The notes under the pieces were generated by a model. That model saw only the letters and a list, made by a program, of their open reading frames with translations, did no database searches and was not told where the DNA came from. Positions 51,833 to 63,152 of a stretch of 64,000 nucleotides of DNA are shown in pieces; the first letter of the stretch is position 1; every line of letters begins with the position of its first letter. Position numbers and translations under genes: made by a program. The DNA is taken from assembly GCF_001620065.1 (NCBI RefSeq), contig NZ_LQGV01000002.1, positions 62,001 to 126,000 of the forward strand. Direction: 5' to 3'. Source of the DNA: Microbacterium sp. TNHR37B. GTDB lineage: Bacteria > Actinomycetota > Actinomycetes > Actinomycetales > Microbacteriaceae.

Positions 51833-54681
51833 GCGAGACACCCCCGAGCGCGTCGGAGGCTCCTCCTGGCGCCGTCGCCTGGACACCGCGCCGGCAGACT
51901 CCGCTCTACCGGGCGCTGGCGGCGTGGCTCTTGCGCGTCGAGGCCTGGCTGCAGTCGCACGGCGGCCCCCGACTTCGCTGGTCGTTGCGCGTCTTCTGGG
52001 CCGCGCTCGCCGCGATCGGAGTCCTGCTGCTCGTCGGCCCCGTCATCAACAAGCCGCTCTCGTTCGACGACATCGTCTCGTCGGCGGGCGAGGCGACCGA
52101 CACCTGGATCGCGCGCTCCTTCGACGTCTCGTACACCCTGGAGCGGGACGAGTCGGGGAGCCTCGTCGTGCACGTGGAGGAGCGCATCACCGCTCTCTTC
52201 CCCGACGACGTCGACGAGGACGGGGTCGAGCGCATCATCGCGACGCAATACGAGGGGCACGACCTCCGCCCCGCGATTCGAGACGTGACGTGGGACGGCG
52301 TGGCCGTGGAACCGCGGGTGCGCCAGGACGCCACCCGTATGACGATCCGCGTCGACGCGGGGGAGCGGATGCGCGGCGACCACGACCTCGTTCTTCGCTA
52401 CGACCTGCACGATCTCGCCGCACCGACACAGGATCCGTCATCGCGGCAGGCGTACGAGCAGGTGCAGTGGGACGTGTTCGGGCCGGAATGGCGGCATGGG
52501 TCGGCGAAGAAGTCGCTGACGGTCACGGTGCCGCCTGAACTCGACGGCGCGTTCGCCCGCCGGCCCGCCGCGGGAATGTCCTGGCTCCTCTTGAGCGATT
52601 CGACGACGCTCACGCCCGAGGGGACGACCGCCGACGGGATCGTCTACCGGACCGACAACGACCAGAACATGCCACCGTACTCGTCGTTCTGGTTCGCGCT
52701 TCGCTTCGACAGCGGCACGTTCACGATGCCGGAGCCCTCCGTCCTGTACTGGGTGCAGGTGGTCGGCCCCTTCGTCCCGCTCCTCCTGCTGGTCGTCGCG
52801 ATTCCGCTCGTCATCGCTGCGCGCCGCGTCGCGTGGGCTGATGCGCGCGGGCGGCCCTGGTTCACGATGCAGGAGGCTCCGCGGGACGGCGGGAGCCCGG
52901 CGCTGGATGCGCGGCTCTGGCGGGCGTGGCGGACGAGCGCGCTCGTCGACGCCCTCGCCGCGGGAACGAGCGACCCCGCCGACGCTCGCCGCCTCCTTCG
53001 CGTGGCTCGGCGGACCGGACGCCTCGGCGACCTCCTCGGCGCGTGGCTGCACTATCGCGGAGCGCGCGCCTACCGGACTCAGTTCGCTGAAGAGCTGCGC
53101 CGGATTCCGCGCGGGTTCGTGCGCGATGGCTTCCTCGGGGCAGCGCTCGCCTTCACCGCCCTGCAGTGGGGTCTCGTCCGGCAGCTGTCGTATCAGGTGC
53201 CGCTGTCGGAGTACTGGTGGCCCGGCGCGATCGTCGTGGTGTCGACCCTGCTCGCGGCCATCGTGCTCGCCGTCGCGCTGTCGGCGCGACCGCTGACCCC
53301 CGCGGGAACCCGCGCGGTCGAGCATCTCCGCGGGCAAGAGCTGTTCCTCCGCCAGACCTCGGCCCGGGAACGAACGTCGCTGAAGGACCCGCTCCTGCCG
53401 TACATCGTGATGTTCGCACCGGCGCGCGCCGCCGGACGAGCGGTGGTGGAGGCGCTGGAGACCTCGGGGGTGGCGGGCTCCGTCCGCGCCGATCCCCGCT
53501 TCGTGACGGGACCGCGGTTGCTCCTGCGGGCCACGGCCATCGTCGTCTTCCTCGCCGCCTGCGGGGTGTCGTTCCTCACGACCGCGTCCACCCGCCACGG
53601 GCTCACCCACTTCGAGCTCCTCCGCGACGTCGACGGCGACTACGGGCTGTACGTGTCCGACGTCGACATCTCCGCCGACATCGTCAGAGCCGACGACGGA
53701 AGCGTGCGGATGGAGGTCACCGAGTCGCTCACCGCCACCGTCGATGCGAACCTCCGCGCGATCCCGCAGGTGACCCGCCTCTGGCGCGACCAGGTCGACG
53801 GACACGACCAAGCGCTGACCGTCGAGTCGGTCGAGGTGGACGGGAGCGCGGTGCCGTTCGAGCAGAGCCGGCTCCAGGGATACGCGTTCCTGCAGAGCCG
53901 GATGCCCGATGACTGGCCGGGCGAGCATGACATCCGGGTGACCTACACCCTCGCCCACCCCGCGAGCGCCGTGAAGACGGACGCCCGATGGCTCGACCAG
54001 ATCCGCTGGACCGCGTTGCTGCCGTGGTGGGTGGACACGTGGGAGGGCGTCGATCACGGGCCGCAGCACCTCGCGGTGTCGGTGCGACTGCCGAGCGATC
54101 TCGCCGCGGAACTCACGGGCGAGAGCGGCTGGCTCGACGAGCTGCCCCATCGCCCCGTGCGCCCGCCGGTGCCGTTCGGGCCGTCTGCCCAGCAGTCCGG
54201 AAGCGTCGTCATCCGGTTCGAGGCCGACCGCGCGAGTCAGTACGAGCCGGAGAGCGACTGGCCCACGGCGCGTGCCTACGTCGGTGCGCAACTGCGTTTT
54301 CCCGCCGGAACGCTCGGAGAGACCTCGCCGCAGGAGTGGGACGTGAACTCGTTCGTGGTCGCTCTGCCCTGGATCCTGGCTCCGTCGCTCGCCGTCGTGG
54401 CGGTGGGACTCAGCGCCGCAGGCATCGCACGCAGCCGCCGACCGGGCCGTTGGCGGGAGGGCGGCGCGTTCCGCGACGCCGTGCGATGGCTCCCGCCGTG
54501 GCTCACGGCGGCGCAGTTCCCGCTGTTCGGGTGGGCAACGGCCGACATGTACGGCGACGAGCCCCTCTTCCCGCTCCTGCTCGTGTGCCTCGGTGTCTCC
54601 CTCGTCGCATCGGTATGGGTGCTCGTCGTGACCCGTCCGCCACGCAGCACCGCTGCTCGGCCCGCCGGCCGCCGGGGCTGA
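51829..54681 (+). CDS. Large DUF2207-type membrane protein with a tandem duplication
   Basis: A 950-residue protein with two copies of one plan: helix, large extracytoplasmic beta domain, helix, cytosolic part. Helices lie near 51-72, 308-330, 437-457, 464-487, 565-588, 843-868 and two more to 937. The beta domains (about 90-300 and 595-835) share motifs such as DESGSLVVHVEERITALF versus DDGSVRMEVTESLTATVD. Each has an EHDIRVTYTL or DHDLVLRYDL strand. The M. tuberculosis slot Rv1698 holds the copper channel MctB, to which this is not evidently related. GTG/ATGA coupling to recN; the function is unknown. Confidence 0.75.
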   Translation: MSETPPSASEAPPGAVAWTPRRQTPLYRALAAWLLRVEAWLQSHGGPRLRWSLRVFWAALAAIGVLLLVGPVINKPLSFDDIVSSAGEATDTWIARSFDVSYTLERDESGSLVVHVEERITALFPDDVDEDGVERIIATQYEGHDLRPAIRDVTWDGVAVEPRVRQDATRMTIRVDAGERMRGDHDLVLRYDLHDLAAPTQDPSSRQAYEQVQWDVFGPEWRHGSAKKSLTVTVPPELDGAFARRPAAGMSWLLLSDSTTLTPEGTTADGIVYRTDNDQNMPPYSSFWFALRFDSGTFTMPEPSVLYWVQVVGPFVPLLLLVVAIPLVIAARRVAWADARGRPWFTMQEAPRDGGSPALDARLWRAWRTSALVDALAAGTSDPADARRLLRVARRTGRLGDLLGAWLHYRGARAYRTQFAEELRRIPRGFVRDGFLGAALAFTALQWGLVRQLSYQVPLSEYWWPGAIVVVSTLLAAIVLAVALSARPLTPAGTRAVEHLRGQELFLRQTSARERTSLKDPLLPYIVMFAPARAAGRAVVEALETSGVAGSVRADPRFVTGPRLLLRATAIVVFLAACGVSFLTTASTRHGLTHFELLRDVDGDYGLYVSDVDISADIVRADDGSVRMEVTESLTATVDANLRAIPQVTRLWRDQVDGHDQALTVESVEVDGSAVPFEQSRLQGYAFLQSRMPDDWPGEHDIRVTYTLAHPASAVKTDARWLDQIRWTALLPWWVDTWEGVDHGPQHLAVSVRLPSDLAAELTGESGWLDELPHRPVRPPVPFGPSAQQSGSVVIRFEADRASQYEPESDWPTARAYVGAQLRFPAGTLGETSPQEWDVNSFVVALPWILAPSLAVVAVGLSAAGIARSRRPGRWREGGAFRDAVRWLPPWLTAAQFPLFGWATADMYGDEPLFPLLLVCLGVSLVASVWVLVVTRPPRSTAARPAGRRG

Positions 54682-54687
54682 TAGGAT
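54682..54687 (+). promoter_or_regulatory. -10 element of pyrG
   Basis: TAGGAT ends eight bases before the pyrG GTG, again without a clear ribosome binding site. Confidence 0.45.
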
Positions 54688-54689
54688 AA

Positions 54690-56393
<1,704 letters not shown>

Positions 56394-56402
56394 GGGCCGC
56401 CG

Positions 56403-56984
56403 ATGACGAGCCTGCGCGACGAACCCGTCGACGTGGAGATCGTCTCCTCCGATCTCGTGTACGAGGGGCGGGTGTGGGACGTGCGCAACGACACCTTCCG
56501 CTACGGCGAGGGGGAGATCACGCGCCAGTACGTCGCGCACCCCGGCGCGGTGGCGGTCGTGGCGCTCGACGACCACGAGCGTGTCGCTCTCATCCAGCAG
56601 TACCGTCACCCCATTCGCCATCGTGACTGGGAGATCCCCGCGGGACTTCTCGATGTCGAGGGGGAACCGCCCATCGACACGGCGCGACGGGAGCTGGCCG
56701 AAGAGGTGGACCTCGTCGCCGGGTCGATGGAGCCGCTCCTGAGCATCTACACGACCCCGGGAGGAAACGACGAGGTCGTCCACCTCTTCCTCGCGCGCGA
56801 GCTGTCGCCCGCGCCGTCGGCCCATGCGCGGGAGCAGGAAGAGGCGGACATCCGCCTGGAGTGGGTCGCTCTCGACGACGCGATCGACGCGGTGCTCGCC
56901 GGCCGCATGCGCAACGGGATCCTCGTGGCCGGCGTGTTCGCGGCTGCCGAGCGCCTGCGGCGGGAAGCGCGCGCGGGGGGCTGA
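56403..56984 (+). CDS. NUDIX hydrolase, probable ADP-ribose pyrophosphatase
   Basis: A 193-residue protein. It contains [20 protein letters not shown] and a nudix box ending [10 protein letters not shown], followed by YTTPGGNDE, the pattern of ADP-ribose pyrophosphatases. The usual Gly of the box is an Asp here. The syntenic M. tuberculosis Rv1700 is an ADP-ribose pyrophosphatase, which supports the assignment. It starts nine bases after pyrG. Confidence 0.88.
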   Translation: MTSLRDEPVDVEIVSSDLVYEGRVWDVRNDTFRYGEGEITRQYVAHPGAVAVVALDDHERVALIQQYRHPIRHRDWEIPAGLLDVEGEPPIDTARRELAEEVDLVAGSMEPLLSIYTTPGGNDEVVHLFLARELSPAPSAHAREQEEADIRLEWVALDDAIDAVLAGRMRNGILVAGVFAAAERLRREARAGG

Positions 56985-56985
56985 C

Positions 56986-57924
56986 GTGCAGGTGCGTCGC
57001 GCGGTGGAGACGTATCTCCGGCACGTGGCGATCGAGCGCGGGCTGTCCGATCACACGGTCGCCGCGTACCGGCGCGACCTCGCCGGGTACGTCGCTTGGA
57101 TGGAGGAGCGCCACGTGACCGAGGCCGCCGAGGTGACGGCGGCGCTCGTGGCCGACTTCGTCGCCGAGCGCGCATCGACGCAGCCGCCCCCGGCGGCGAC
57201 CTCGCTCGCGCGTCTGCAATCGTCGGTGCGCGGGCTGCACCGCTTCCTCGTACGGGAGGGGCTGAGCGCGGAGGACCCGACGGCGGAGCTCCGTCCGCCC
57301 AAGATGCCGCAGCGCCTGCCCAAAGCGCTCACGATCGATCAGGTCGAAGCGCTCCTCGACGGCGCGGGACCCGCCCCGGGCGCGGACAACGCCGTGGAGA
57401 CCGGCGAGGGAGGACTCGTGCGCCTGCGCGACCGGGCCCTTCTCGAGCTGCTCTACGCGACGGGGGCCCGGGTGTCGGAGATCATCGCTCTCGACGTCGA
57501 CGACCTCGCCCACGGTGACGTGCTGCGAGTGCGCGGCAAGGGGGACAAGGAGCGCATCGTCCCGGTCGGCTCCTACGCGCGTGCGGCGGTCGACGCGTAT
57601 CTCGCGAGAGCACGTCCCGAGCTCTCCCGGCGCGGCCGGGCCACCCCCCGGCTCTTCCTCGGCGCCCGCGGGGCGCCGTTGTCCCGACAGAGCGCGTGGC
57701 TGATCCTCCAGCAGGCGGCCGAGCGCGCATCCCTCCGCGCCCACGTGTCGCCGCATACGCTTCGCCACTCCTTCGCCACCCACCTCCTGCAGGGCGGTGC
57801 CGACGTGCGGGTGGTGCAGGAACTCCTCGGTCACGCGTCGGTGGCGACCACCCAGATCTACACGCACGTGACGATCGACGCGCTCCGCGACGTGTACGTC
57901 ACCTCCCACCCGCGCGCTCGCTGA
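56986..57924 (+). CDS. xerD: Site-specific tyrosine recombinase XerD
   Basis: It resolves chromosome dimers with XerC at dif. The 312-residue protein has an N-terminal core-binding domain ([22 protein letters not shown]) and a catalytic domain. The catalytic residues are Arg in ATGARVSE, Lys in [10 protein letters not shown], His and Arg in [19 protein letters not shown], His in [14 protein letters not shown], and the nucleophile Tyr. The GTG at 56986 lies one base after the NUDIX stop. No dif site is expected next to it. Confidence 0.93.
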   Translation: MQVRRAVETYLRHVAIERGLSDHTVAAYRRDLAGYVAWMEERHVTEAAEVTAALVADFVAERASTQPPPAATSLARLQSSVRGLHRFLVREGLSAEDPTAELRPPKMPQRLPKALTIDQVEALLDGAGPAPGADNAVETGEGGLVRLRDRALLELLYATGARVSEIIALDVDDLAHGDVLRVRGKGDKERIVPVGSYARAAVDAYLARARPELSRRGRATPRLFLGARGAPLSRQSAWLILQQAAERASLRAHVSPHTLRHSFATHLLQGGADVRVVQELLGHASVATTQIYTHVTIDALRDVYVTSHPRAR

Positions 57925-57970
57925 GTCCATAGACACGGCGGGGCCGCAGCACGGGGCGGCGCCCATCCCC

Positions 57971-57976
57971 GACAAT
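57971..57976 (+). promoter_or_regulatory. -10 element of the VKOR gene
   Basis: GACAAT, a common -10 variant in actinobacteria, ends six bases before the ATG at 57983. Confidence 0.45.
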
Positions 57977-57982
57977 GGCAGG

Positions 57983-58606
57983 ATGACCACCGATGTGCCG
58001 CGGCCGCGCGACCGCGAAGACGATCGTCATCGTCCGGGCCGCGGTGTCGCCGTCTTCTGGATCGTCGCCGGGGTACTCGGGTGGGTCGTCTCCTTCCTCC
58101 TGTACCACGAGTACATCGGCCAGCTGACGGGAGGCGACGCGCTCATCAGCTGCGACATCAGCCCCATCGTCACGTGTGGTCCGAATCTCCTCACCCCCGG
58201 CGGCAACCTGCTCGGCTTCAGCAACTCGATCATCGGCATCGTGCTGTTCACCGGACCGATCTTCGCCGGCGTGAGCGCCCTGGCCTCGCGGGCGGGGATG
58301 CAGAAGTGGTATTGGCGCACGTACGCCGCCTTCGTGGCGGGGGCGTTCGTCTTCGTGCACGTCCTCGCCTACCGGAGCGTGTTCGAGTACGGCTCGCTGT
58401 GCCCGTGGTGCATGGTGATCTGGCTCGTCACCATTCCTCTCTTCTGGACCGTCGCCGGATGGACCCTGCGCGCCGGGGTGTGGGGGAGTGCCGGGCGCGG
58501 TGCGGGACGGATCCTCCTCTCCTGGCTGCCGCTCATCGTGATCGTCGACTATCTCGTGATCGCCGTGGCCGCCCAGCTGCGCCTCGACGTCATCGGCAGT
58601 CTCTGA
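57983..58606 (+). CDS. Vitamin K epoxide reductase (VKOR) family membrane protein
   Basis: A 207-residue protein with five membrane helices. Cys57 and Cys65 (ISCDISPIVTC) form the shuttle pair, and Cys140-Cys143 (CPWC) is the redox centre facing quinone. Bacterial VKORs replace DsbB: they pass electrons from DsbA-like thioredoxins to menaquinone and so make disulfide bonds outside the cell. A thioredoxin-fold membrane protein is encoded 1.3 kb downstream. A leaderless GACAAT promoter lies upstream. Confidence 0.9.
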   Translation: MTTDVPRPRDREDDRHRPGRGVAVFWIVAGVLGWVVSFLLYHEYIGQLTGGDALISCDISPIVTCGPNLLTPGGNLLGFSNSIIGIVLFTGPIFAGVSALASRAGMQKWYWRTYAAFVAGAFVFVHVLAYRSVFEYGSLCPWCMVIWLVTIPLFWTVAGWTLRAGVWGSAGRGAGRILLSWLPLIVIVDYLVIAVAAQLRLDVIGSL

Positions 58607-58695
58607 CGCTCGGGGGAGCGCGGAGTCTCGCAGACCGGGTACGGCCCGCTCCTTATTCCCGGCGAACGGCCGCCGCGGTGCCGGATCGCGGCGCG

Positions 58696-58701
58696 GACAA
58701 T
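58696..58701 (+). promoter_or_regulatory. -10 element of the class-V aminotransferase gene
   Basis: GACAAT ends six bases before the ATG at 58708, identical in sequence and spacing to the VKOR promoter. Confidence 0.45.
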
Positions 58702-58707
58702 GGGGCC

Positions 58708-59934
58708 ATGGCCGCCACCGACCCCCTGCGCCTGCTCCTTCGTCATCGCCGGGGCGAGGATGCCGCAGCGACGGGGCGCAGCTCGTTCGCGTACCTCTCC
58801 GACGACGACATCTACCTCGACTCGGCCTGTCAGACGCTTCGCCCGCAGCCGGTGATCGACGCGCTGACCTCGTACTTCACGACCCATAACGCGTGCGGCG
58901 ACCGCGTGAAGTACGCGTGGGGCAAGCGCGTCGAGGAGGGGGTCGCCGCGACGCGCCAGCGGGTGCTGACCACTCTCGGACTCCCGTCCCGGCGCTACAC
59001 CTGCTCGTTCACTCTGAACACCACCTACGGCCTCAACCTGCTGCTGCAGCAACTGCCCACCGGCCGCTTCGCCCGCGTCGTGACCACGCACACCGAGCAC
59101 AACGCCGTGCACCTGTCGACGATCACGGCGGCACACCGGCTGGGCATCCCGCGGGTGCTGGCCGAACGCGGACTCGACGGCTCGGTGCTCGTCGCCGATG
59201 CCGACCTGGCAGACGCCGTGGTCGTCGTCTCGGCGATGGACAACGTCGTAGGACAGGTCACGGGGCACCTCGAGGACCTCATCACCGACGCCCACCGTCG
59301 CGGCGCGATCGTCATCCTCGACGCGGCGCAGGCGGCCCCGCACGCCCTCACGCGCCTCCGGGGGGTCGGGGCCGATGCGATCTGCTTCTCCGCGCACAAG
59401 ATGTACGGGCCGGCACTGGGCGTCGTGGCGGCCGCGAACGACCTGCTCGCCTCGCTCGAGGTGGTCTTCGTCGGTGGTGGCCAGGTCGCCGCGGCGCGCG
59501 AAGACGACTTCGACCTCCTTCCCGACCTGCACACGCGGCTCGAGCCGGGTCTCCAGGCGTGGGGGGAGATCCTCGCGTTCGGTGCCGCGCTGGAATGGCT
59601 GCGGCCTCGCCTCGCCGAGATCGAGGCAGCCGAGGCCCGCTTCGCCGAACGCCTGTTCGACGGGCTCTCGGCGCTTCCGCACCTGCGCGTGCTGAATGCC
59701 GGGCCCTCGCCCGTGATCTCCGCGGTGCCCGAGCGTGTGGATGCGCACCGGCTGGCCGTCTTCCTCTCCCGGGCAGGAGTCATGGTGCGCAGCGGCCACT
59801 TCTGCGCCCATCACTGGCTGCAGGAGCGTCTGTCGCTGGATCCCCTCGTCCGGTTCAGCCTCGGCGCGCACAACACCGACCACGACGTGGAGCGCGCGTT
59901 GGAAGTCATGACCGGGATGATGCGGGGGCTGTGA
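58708..59934 (+). CDS. Class-V aminotransferase (cysteine desulfurase/selenocysteine lyase-like)
   Basis: A 408-residue PLP enzyme. The Schiff-base Lys231 sits in CFSAHKMYGPA, phosphate and cofactor binding in TLNTTYGLNL and TTHTEHNAVHLS, and Asp in VILDAAQAAPH. Cys366 in SGHFCAHHW lies where SufS/CsdA carry the catalytic Cys. That makes desulfurase-type chemistry plausible, but no SUF or ISC partner is near. It lies between the VKOR and thioredoxin-like genes under its own -10. Confidence 0.85.
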   Translation: MAATDPLRLLLRHRRGEDAAATGRSSFAYLSDDDIYLDSACQTLRPQPVIDALTSYFTTHNACGDRVKYAWGKRVEEGVAATRQRVLTTLGLPSRRYTCSFTLNTTYGLNLLLQQLPTGRFARVVTTHTEHNAVHLSTITAAHRLGIPRVLAERGLDGSVLVADADLADAVVVVSAMDNVVGQVTGHLEDLITDAHRRGAIVILDAAQAAPHALTRLRGVGADAICFSAHKMYGPALGVVAAANDLLASLEVVFVGGGQVAAAREDDFDLLPDLHTRLEPGLQAWGEILAFGAALEWLRPRLAEIEAAEARFAERLFDGLSALPHLRVLNAGPSPVISAVPERVDAHRLAVFLSRAGVMVRSGHFCAHHWLQERLSLDPLVRFSLGAHNTDHDVERALEVMTGMMRGL

Positions 59935-59935
59935 C

Positions 59936-61009
59936 GTGCTGTGCATCGTCGCCTTCGCCGTGGTGCTGGTGCTGTCGGCCGTGTCGGCGAAGTACCGCAA
60001 GCTCCTCGGGCGGGCATGGGGGTGCGTCTGGCGGAAGGCCACCTTCCGCCCGTGCGACTCGAGCTTCCGCGACGATGTGAAGAGCTCTCTGCTCGCTCCG
60101 CTGGCGGTGCGGGCTCCTGGCCTCGTGCGCCCGGCGAGCATCGCGATCGAGGTGGTCGCGTGGCTCATGGTGATCTCGTTCGTCGTGAGCCTCTACATCG
60201 TGGGGCGGAGCGGACTGAACCTCTACGTCTACGGCACGTGCGACAAGCAGGACGGTCAGTCCTGCTCGCTCGCCGCGGAGATGTGCTCGATCGACACCGG
60301 TCCCATCGGCTTCTGGGAATCGATCGGTCAGGGCGATGTGCTCGGTGCGTTCGGCAACGAGTTCGCCTCCCTCGGGGAGACCATTGCGGCGGTTCCCAGC
60401 CGCCTCCGGGCGTGGGACGCGACGGAGTTCGCCGCGGCGGATGCGAGCTATCTGGGCGGGTTCACCGAGGGGCGGCCGGTCGCGCTGGAGATCCTGGACC
60501 CCGGTTGCCGGTTCTGCGCGCAACTGTTCCGCAACATGGTCGAGTCCGGGTTCGACCGCACGCACAACGTCACCTACCTCGTCTATCCGATCTCGTCCGA
60601 CGGAACGCCGCGGTTTGCCAACTCTCCGCTCGTGGCGACCTACCTCACGGCGATCCGGGCGTTCGATGCCGCCGAGGGTGCGCCACTGGGCGGGGACTGG
60701 TTCGTGCTGGAGAAGCTCTTCACCGAGGAGAACGCCGACGGCCTGGAATGGCAGGTGTGGATGAACAACGCCTCCGCGGCCGATGCGGAGGCGCAACTTC
60801 AGGCGTGGCTGGCCGAGGCGGGCTACGACGACTCCGCTGTCGCCCGGATCGCCGAGCTCACGACCTCCGACGCCGTCGCGGCGACGCTCTCGCACACGCG
60901 CGACGTGGTCGAGAACGATGTGCAGACCCGCGCGATCCCGTCTCTCGTCACCGACGGGCGCCTGCACTCCGGCCTCGTCGACGTGGCGACGCTCCGCGAC
61001 GCCGGCTGA
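59936..61009 (+). CDS. Membrane-anchored thioredoxin-fold protein (DsbA-like)
   Basis: A 357-residue protein with membrane helices near 2-18 and 68-89, a Cys-containing loop (Cys102, Cys110, Cys117) and then an extracytoplasmic domain. That domain has CXXC in DPGCRFCAQLF (Cys191, Cys194), followed by helices and a cis-Pro-like TRAIPSLVTDGRLH. It is the expected partner of VKOR, accepting or donating electrons at the active Cys pair. The GTG starts one base after the aminotransferase stop, so those two are cotranscribed. The name DsbA-like is inferred from the fold pattern. Confidence 0.75.
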   Translation: MLCIVAFAVVLVLSAVSAKYRKLLGRAWGCVWRKATFRPCDSSFRDDVKSSLLAPLAVRAPGLVRPASIAIEVVAWLMVISFVVSLYIVGRSGLNLYVYGTCDKQDGQSCSLAAEMCSIDTGPIGFWESIGQGDVLGAFGNEFASLGETIAAVPSRLRAWDATEFAAADASYLGGFTEGRPVALEILDPGCRFCAQLFRNMVESGFDRTHNVTYLVYPISSDGTPRFANSPLVATYLTAIRAFDAAEGAPLGGDWFVLEKLFTEENADGLEWQVWMNNASAADAEAQLQAWLAEAGYDDSAVARIAELTTSDAVAATLSHTRDVVENDVQTRAIPSLVTDGRLHSGLVDVATLRDAG

Positions 61010-61017
61010 GTGACGCT

Positions 61018-61263
61018 TCAGGCGCGGTGTCGCGCGACGACCGTGCGGACGAGCCACACGAGCCAGGAGCTCGCCGCCACGAGCACAGCGGTGCTGATGA
61101 TCGCCCACATCGCACGGCCGGAGAGGACGTAGAGGGCCGCCAGCGCGAGGCCGACCGCGACGGCGATGAGACGGATCCAGAGCGTGATCACCGCGGCGAT
61201 GTCGCGACCAGAGGCCCTGTGCTCGCGCGCCGAAGACGAGGATACGTCGCTGCCCGTGGTCAT
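61018..61263 (-). CDS. Small membrane protein with two helices
   Basis: An 81-residue protein with a Ser-rich N-terminus and two membrane helices (about 27-44 and 48-70). AAGGAGG lies ten bases before the ATG. The longer minus frame to 61488 runs across the parA promoter region and is not credible. It is convergent with the thioredoxin-like gene (eight bases apart) and divergent from parA. No family recognised. Confidence 0.6.
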   Translation of the reverse strand: MTTGSDVSSSSAREHRASGRDIAAVITLWIRLIAVAVGLALAALYVLSGRAMWAIISTAVLVAASSWLVWLVRTVVARHRA

Positions 61264-61450
61264 CAGTCTGCTGCCTCCTTCACGCGCCGGCATGCCGTGG
61301 ATCCGGCGCACCCGCGTCCGTCGTGCGTTGCCCTGTCTGCGCATGCTATCGCGCCGGTGTCTCCCGATGCCGGGCGGTGCGCCACGCCTCCCGGTGATCC
61401 GGCCGCGCTGTGCGAGAATCGAGGGTACGCAACAGAGATCAGGAGTGTCG

Positions 61451-62335
61451 GTGGCGGAGAAGACGCGGGAAGCCAAGAAGGCCTCCACGGACGAGACCCC
61501 GATGGGGCCGACCGGTCGTCCCTACCACGGGTTCCCCACCCCGCCCCCGCTCGACGGTCATGGGCCGGCGCGGATCATCTCGCTGTGCAACCAGAAGGGT
61601 GGCGTCGGCAAGACCACCACCACGATCAACCTGGCAGCCTCCCTCGCGCAATACGGCCGCCGTGTGCTGGCGGTCGACTTCGACCCGCAGGGCGCGCTGT
61701 CGGCGGGGCTCGGCCTGCAGACCCACGACGTCCCCACCATCTACGACCTGCTGCTGGACACCAAGCGCGACCCGCACGAGGTGATCGTGCCGACCTCGGT
61801 CGAGGGCCTCGATGTCATCCCTGCCAACATCGACCTCTCCGCCGCCGAGGTGCACCTCGTCAACGAGGTCGCCCGCGAGACGATCCTCTCGCGAGTGCTC
61901 CGCAAGGTCGCCGGCGAATACGACGTCATCCTCGTGGACTGCCAGCCCTCGCTCGGCCTCCTGACCGTCAACGCGCTCACCGCCAGTCACGGCGTGCTCA
62001 TCCCGCTCGAATGCGAGTTCTTCGCCCTCCGCGGCGTCGCCCTCCTCATCGAGACGATCGACAAGGTGCGCGACCGGCTCAACCCGTCGATCACCCTCGA
62101 CGGCGTGCTGGCCACGATGTACGACCCGCGCACGCTCCACTCCCGCGAGGTGCTGGAGCGCGTCGTCGAGGCGTTCGGAGACGACGTGCTGGAGACCGTG
62201 ATCGGCCGCACGGTCAAGTTCCCCGACGCCTCGGTGTCGGGGGTGCCGATCACGAAGTTCGCCCCCGAGCATGCCGCCGCGCAGGCCTACCTGCGGCTGG
62301 CGCGGGAGCTGGTCGCCCGTGGCGCCGTCGCCTGA
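61451..62335 (+). CDS. ParA-family ATPase associated with scpAB
   Basis: A 294-residue Walker-type ATPase: deviant Walker A KGGVGKTTTTIN with the signature Lys, Walker A' VLAVDFDPQGAL, Walker B VILVDCQPSLG. The first 45 residues are a hydrophilic extension. No parB or parS lies near. This orphan ParA before scpA-scpB is conserved in actinobacteria (Rv1708) and is a different gene from the parA at the origin. The GTG start follows AGGAG by five bases. Confidence 0.9.
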   Translation: MAEKTREAKKASTDETPMGPTGRPYHGFPTPPPLDGHGPARIISLCNQKGGVGKTTTTINLAASLAQYGRRVLAVDFDPQGALSAGLGLQTHDVPTIYDLLLDTKRDPHEVIVPTSVEGLDVIPANIDLSAAEVHLVNEVARETILSRVLRKVAGEYDVILVDCQPSLGLLTVNALTASHGVLIPLECEFFALRGVALLIETIDKVRDRLNPSITLDGVLATMYDPRTLHSREVLERVVEAFGDDVLETVIGRTVKFPDASVSGVPITKFAPEHAAAQAYLRLARELVARGAVA

Positions 62336-63152
62336 GGACGCACCGGAGCACGACGCGCCCGAGGAGACCGCCGCCGGATTCCGCGTGTCCCTCTCGAACT
62401 TCGACGGGCCGTTCGACCTCCTCCTCTCGCTCATCTCGCAGCACGAGCTCGACATCACCGAGGTCTCGCTCAGCAAGGTGACCGATGAGTTCATCTCGTA
62501 TCTGAAGGGGCTGGAAGACGCGGAGGAGCTGGAGCAGGCCTCCGAGTTCCTGGTCGTGGCCGCCACGCTCCTCGACATGAAGGTCGCGGGGCTGCTGCCC
62601 CAGGGCGAGCTGGTCGATGCCGAGTCGGTCGCCCTCCTGGAGGCGCGCGACCTCCTGTTCGCCCGGCTGCTGCAGTACCGCGCGTTCAAGGAGGTCTCCG
62701 CGTGGTTCGCTCGGTGCATGCAGCGGGAGGACCGCCGGCATGTACGCGCCGTGCGCCTCGACGAGAAGTACCGCAGGGCCGTGCCGGAACTCATCTGGAC
62801 CCTCTCGAAAGAGGACTTCGCCGCGATCGCGACGCTCGCCTTCACCCCGAAGGAGATCCCGCACGTTGGGCTCGACCACCTGCACGCCCCGCTCGTGTCG
62901 ATCCGGGAGCAGGCGGCCGTCGTGGTGACCCTGCTGCGGGGAGCGGGGCAGCTGAACTTCCGCGAGTTGATCGCCGGCGTCGACCAGACCGGCGTGGTCG
63001 TCGCGCGTTTCCTCGCGGTGCTGGAGCTGTACCGCCATGCCGCGCTGTCGTTCGAGCAGCTGGAACCCCTCGGAGAGCTGACGCTGCGCTGGACCGCCGA
63101 ACGGTGGTCCGAAGAGAACCTCGCCACACTGGGAGCCGACTATGACCGATGA
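62319..63152 (+). CDS. scpA: Segregation and condensation protein A
   Basis: The kleisin subunit of the SMC condensin. The 277-residue protein has the N-terminal kleisin motif FDGPFDLLLSLISQHELDITEVSL and a C-terminal winged helix (LRGAGQLNFRELIAGV ... VARFLAVLELYRHAALSFEQ). The GTG at 62319 overlaps the parA end by 17 bp. smc is not in the window. Confidence 0.93.
   Translation: MAPSPEDAPEHDAPEETAAGFRVSLSNFDGPFDLLLSLISQHELDITEVSLSKVTDEFISYLKGLEDAEELEQASEFLVVAATLLDMKVAGLLPQGELVDAESVALLEARDLLFARLLQYRAFKEVSAWFARCMQREDRRHVRAVRLDEKYRRAVPELIWTLSKEDFAAIATLAFTPKEIPHVGLDHLHAPLVSIREQAAVVVTLLRGAGQLNFRELIAGVDQTGVVVARFLAVLELYRHAALSFEQLEPLGELTLRWTAERWSEENLATLGADYDR

Noticed and set aside
49646..51886. 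746-codon minus frame opposite nadK and recN
   Set aside because: Antisense shadow of two full-length conserved genes.
59941..62481. 846-codon plus frame across the thioredoxin-like gene and parA
   Set aside because: Out of frame with both real genes, runs through the intergenic region, and is extremely Arg/Gly/Pro-rich.
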